A stretch of DNA of 64,000 nt, taken from Lachnospiraceae bacterium MD308 (GTDB lineage Bacteria; Bacillota; Clostridia; Lachnospirales; Lachnospiraceae). How positions within the stretch are numbered: the stretch's first letter is position 1; each line of letters begins with the position of its first letter. Below are positions 61,721 to 64,000 of the stretch, in pieces. Both the position numbers and the translations under genes were made by a program. The notes under the pieces were generated by a model. The model made no database searches. It saw only the letters and a program-made list of their open reading frames with translations, and had not been told where the DNA came from. The stretch lies in the NCBI GenBank assembly GCA_010206225.2, contig VIQU02000029.1, positions 25,087 to 89,086 of the forward strand. Reading direction: 5' to 3'.

Positions 61721-63625
61721 ATGGATCTGATTGAAGAATTAAAATATTATTGCGATATAAACAATCCGGTTGGTGCCCTAATGCTATCTGGAGAGTGGGG
61801 ATGTGGTAAAACATATCTTATTAAAAATAAATTTATCCCGTTAGTGAAAGATACATATGTTTTTGTGAGTGTTAGTTTATTTGGTATAGACTCTTTAGAT
61901 AAACTAAGAGTTGAGGTGAAGAAAAAATGGTTAGAGAAAGCAAGTGAACTTGATAAGCTGAATGGAACAAAGGTTTCAAAGGTTGCAGATTCTTATAAAA
62001 AAATATTTGATACAATCAAGGATATTTTGCCTGAAAATTGGCAAAAAAAAGGAGAAGTAGTTTCTTCTATTATGGACTTAGTTAATTTTGTGCCTATAAG
62101 TAATAGAATGTCTGAGAAAAAGGTTATACTTGTTTTTGATGATTTAGAGAGATCTAACATTTCTTGCACAGATCTTCTGGGATGCATTAATGATTACTGT
62201 GAAAATCAGAGCTTTAATACGATTATTGTTGCAAATGAAGAAAAAATAAAAGATAGTTCAGATAATGAATTATCATATCGTGAAATTAAAGAAAAAATAG
62301 TGCAAAGAGTTATTCCGTTTGTTCCTGATTATGAAGAGGTTGTATCTAATTCTATAGAATCAATGTCTTGCGGCATAGAATATAAGGGACTTCTCAGAAA
62401 AAACAAGGAATTATTGGTTAAAATTTTGTCAGGAGATTTCAATGATAACGCAATAATTGAACAGTATAAGGCTGAAAATTACAAGCTTGGTGGTAATAAG
62501 AAAAGAGAAGAATATCAAAAAGAAGAGGAAAAACTTCGAAACCTGTTAGCACAAAGACCGCATAATATACGAAGTTTTAAATGTGCTATTCAAGACTTTG
62601 AACGTGTATATAATAAGTTGGTTAAAGCGGGCATTCAAGACTCTAGTAATTGGCTTCTTTCTTTTACATGTCTTATGATGACAAATAAAGCAGGATTGAT
62701 TTGGGAAATTCGAAGATACGGAAATTTGTTTCGGTATCTTGATGTAGAAAAACTTTATCCCGAGGTATTTGACACTAATTTTATTTTGAATGGATTCTCC
62801 GAGTGGATTATTCATGGGGAGTGGAATGATGAAGTCATCTCGAAAGAGATACAGTTATTTTTGAAAAAAAATAAAGCGGCTACTCCGCTTGAAATTCTTA
62901 GAACACATAATCTACCTGAAGTCAATGAAGAAGTAATTGATGAAGGATTTAAAGACTTATTAGTAGAAGTATATGCAGGAGATTTGTCGTTAGATGAGTA
63001 TATTCTTTTCCTTTATAATTGTTGCTATTCTAGAATGTATGACTTTGATTTACCTACAATCAATTGGGAAAAAGTGAGAGAGGGTATTAGAGAGCAAATA
63101 AAATATTTAGTTAAATCTGATGAAAAAGATAGCCATTCTCACAGAATGATTGGGGATGACAGTAAAGAGCATTTTACAGAAGATGAATGGTCAGCATACC
63201 TGATTATAAAAGAATTTAGAGATAATGATGTGTGGATTTATGAAAAGAATCAAAAGCTCTATATTGATTTAATTAGTTCAGACTTGAACGTTGCTTTTAG
63301 AGATCTGAGTAATAAGAGATACAATGCATTTTCTATTGAGATGGAATCTGCAACAATTAATGCATTTATGAATGCTGATAATATGGATAAAAATCATTTT
63401 TCTGGGTGGTTTGTTGGAATTTGGGGACAATATAGTAATTCACCAGAGATTGATGGGCAAGTCACAAAGGTGTCACTCAAAAAGTTAAGAGATGATTTGA
63501 ATTCTGTAATGCAGGAATATAAAGAAAAAAGTAAGAATATTGCGGCTAAGCATACACAAAATTTTATTAAAAAACTGGATGACATCATAAAACCGGAAAG
63601 TGAGGATACGCCAGTTGAACAGTAA
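61721..63625 (+). CDS. KAP-type P-loop NTPase
   Basis: A 634-residue protein started at ATG 61721 (GGAGGAG upstream). Walker A GEWGCGKTYL (24-33), Walker B VILVFDDLERS (D140-D141), like KAP/STAND-related predicted NTPases of phage-defence islands. The remaining 450 residues are helical with a Lys-rich tail; no effector domain is recognised and no membrane helices are clear. It stands alone after a 136-base gap. A role in abortive infection or DNA surveillance is inferred from family. Confidence 0.75.
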   Translation: MDLIEELKYYCDINNPVGALMLSGEWGCGKTYLIKNKFIPLVKDTYVFVSVSLFGIDSLDKLRVEVKKKWLEKASELDKLNGTKVSKVADSYKKIFDTIKDILPENWQKKGEVVSSIMDLVNFVPISNRMSEKKVILVFDDLERSNISCTDLLGCINDYCENQSFNTIIVANEEKIKDSSDNELSYREIKEKIVQRVIPFVPDYEEVVSNSIESMSCGIEYKGLLRKNKELLVKILSGDFNDNAIIEQYKAENYKLGGNKKREEYQKEEEKLRNLLAQRPHNIRSFKCAIQDFERVYNKLVKAGIQDSSNWLLSFTCLMMTNKAGLIWEIRRYGNLFRYLDVEKLYPEVFDTNFILNGFSEWIIHGEWNDEVISKEIQLFLKKNKAATPLEILRTHNLPEVNEEVIDEGFKDLLVEVYAGDLSLDEYILFLYNCCYSRMYDFDLPTINWEKVREGIREQIKYLVKSDEKDSHSHRMIGDDSKEHFTEDEWSAYLIIKEFRDNDVWIYEKNQKLYIDLISSDLNVAFRDLSNKRYNAFSIEMESATINAFMNADNMDKNHFSGWFVGIWGQYSNSPEIDGQVTKVSLKKLRDDLNSVMQEYKEKSKNIAAKHTQNFIKKLDDIIKPESEDTPVEQ

Positions 63626-64000
63626 CTATTTCTGTAGCAAATATGAAAGATTTCTGGAAAGTAGGAGTATTTGAATTTGATAAGATGGGGATTTATCAGA
63701 TTAGCCGTAAGAGGCTGTAAAAAATCCTGTGTCTATGGAAAGCAAGACTTTCTGATATGAATTAGATATGTAAAGAATTACTTGTCGGTTTAACATTTTT
63801 ATTGTTGTCGATTTGCTGTCGAAGAGTTCCTTGTATTTATAGTATAACCATATCAGGAAAATATATACAATTCTTTCTGTTTTTTTGCATGACTATTAAG
63901 ACCCTGTATGATTGCCTTTTTGTGGGCGCTGCCCACACCTGGCCTCCGGAATAAGTCTGGAGATTTTGGGCAATAATACAGAGGTCGATGGAATAGGAGT
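63626..64000. other. Intergenic to window edge
   Basis: No gene with good support. A 25-codon ORF at 63643-63720 (MKDFWKVGVFEFDKMGIYQI...) has only a weak ribosome site. Short stems (GGGC-GCT-GCCC near 63926, CTCCGG/CTGGAG near 63943) may be the start of another element past the window. Confidence 0.4.

Overview
The window looks like the accessory part of a Gram-positive, low-to-mid GC gut anaerobe, most likely a Clostridia member of the Lachnospiraceae type. The reasons are strong AGGAGG ribosome sites, Tn916/Tn1549-style conjugative-transposon modules, IS110 debris, a CsoR/CopA copper operon and two-domain SpoVG proteins. This is inferred from gene content; no rRNA or complete tRNA is present to fix the species.

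Region 1 (1-3.5 kb) holds the end of a sensor kinase and an ABC/FtsX-type exporter pair, probably an antimicrobial-peptide sensing and detoxification unit. Region 2 (3.5-25.1 kb, GC-richer) is a patchwork of conjugative-element pieces around metal and stress cargo. A sigma-factor/HTH pair followed by IS110 debris occurs twice, at 4.1 and 23.8 kb. Between the copies lie a 328-bp non-autonomous element, a truncated nucleotidyltransferase-type transfer gene, a TTRAP-like gene, a type I toxin-antitoxin, a mobilisation module (relaxase, MobC, oriT candidate) and cargo: radical SAM protein, HxlR/nitroreductase, two ArsR regulators, a Cd/Zn ATPase with a separate HMA protein, CopA, CsoR, and an AraC/MATE pair. 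Region 3 (25.1-28.6 kb) is a TG...CA-ended transposon with a DDE transposase, an ExeA-type ATPase and a zinc-finger protein.

Region 4 (28.6-64 kb, markedly AT-richer) is a separate island. It starts with a truncated sortase and small proteins (tandem SpoVG, DUF6674-like, zinc ribbon), then a WYL regulator, a set of unknown proteins and a HIRAN protein. The centre is a tightly packed ten-gene operon, 36.58-57.80 kb: a small XRE regulator, an SspD-like PAPS-reductase-family sulfur-transfer protein with zinc and Fe-S modules, an SspB-like DUF4007 protein, a large SspC-like ATPase, an SspA-like cysteine desulfurase, three DptF/DptG/DptH-like proteins, then a second DUF4007 protein and a second large SspC-like ATPase. 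I read this as a DNA phosphorothioation-based defence system in which Ssp-type modification genes are joined to Dnd-type restriction genes and the SspB-SspC pair is present twice. That combination is the main candidate for an undescribed system here.

Downstream (57.8-61.6 kb) is a run of small housekeeping-like genes (GNAT, PNPOx-like, PAS, DUF4186, YaiI/YqxD, ArsC-like, macro domain), followed by a KAP-type P-loop NTPase that may be another defence gene. Family names come from reading motifs by eye; no database search was run.
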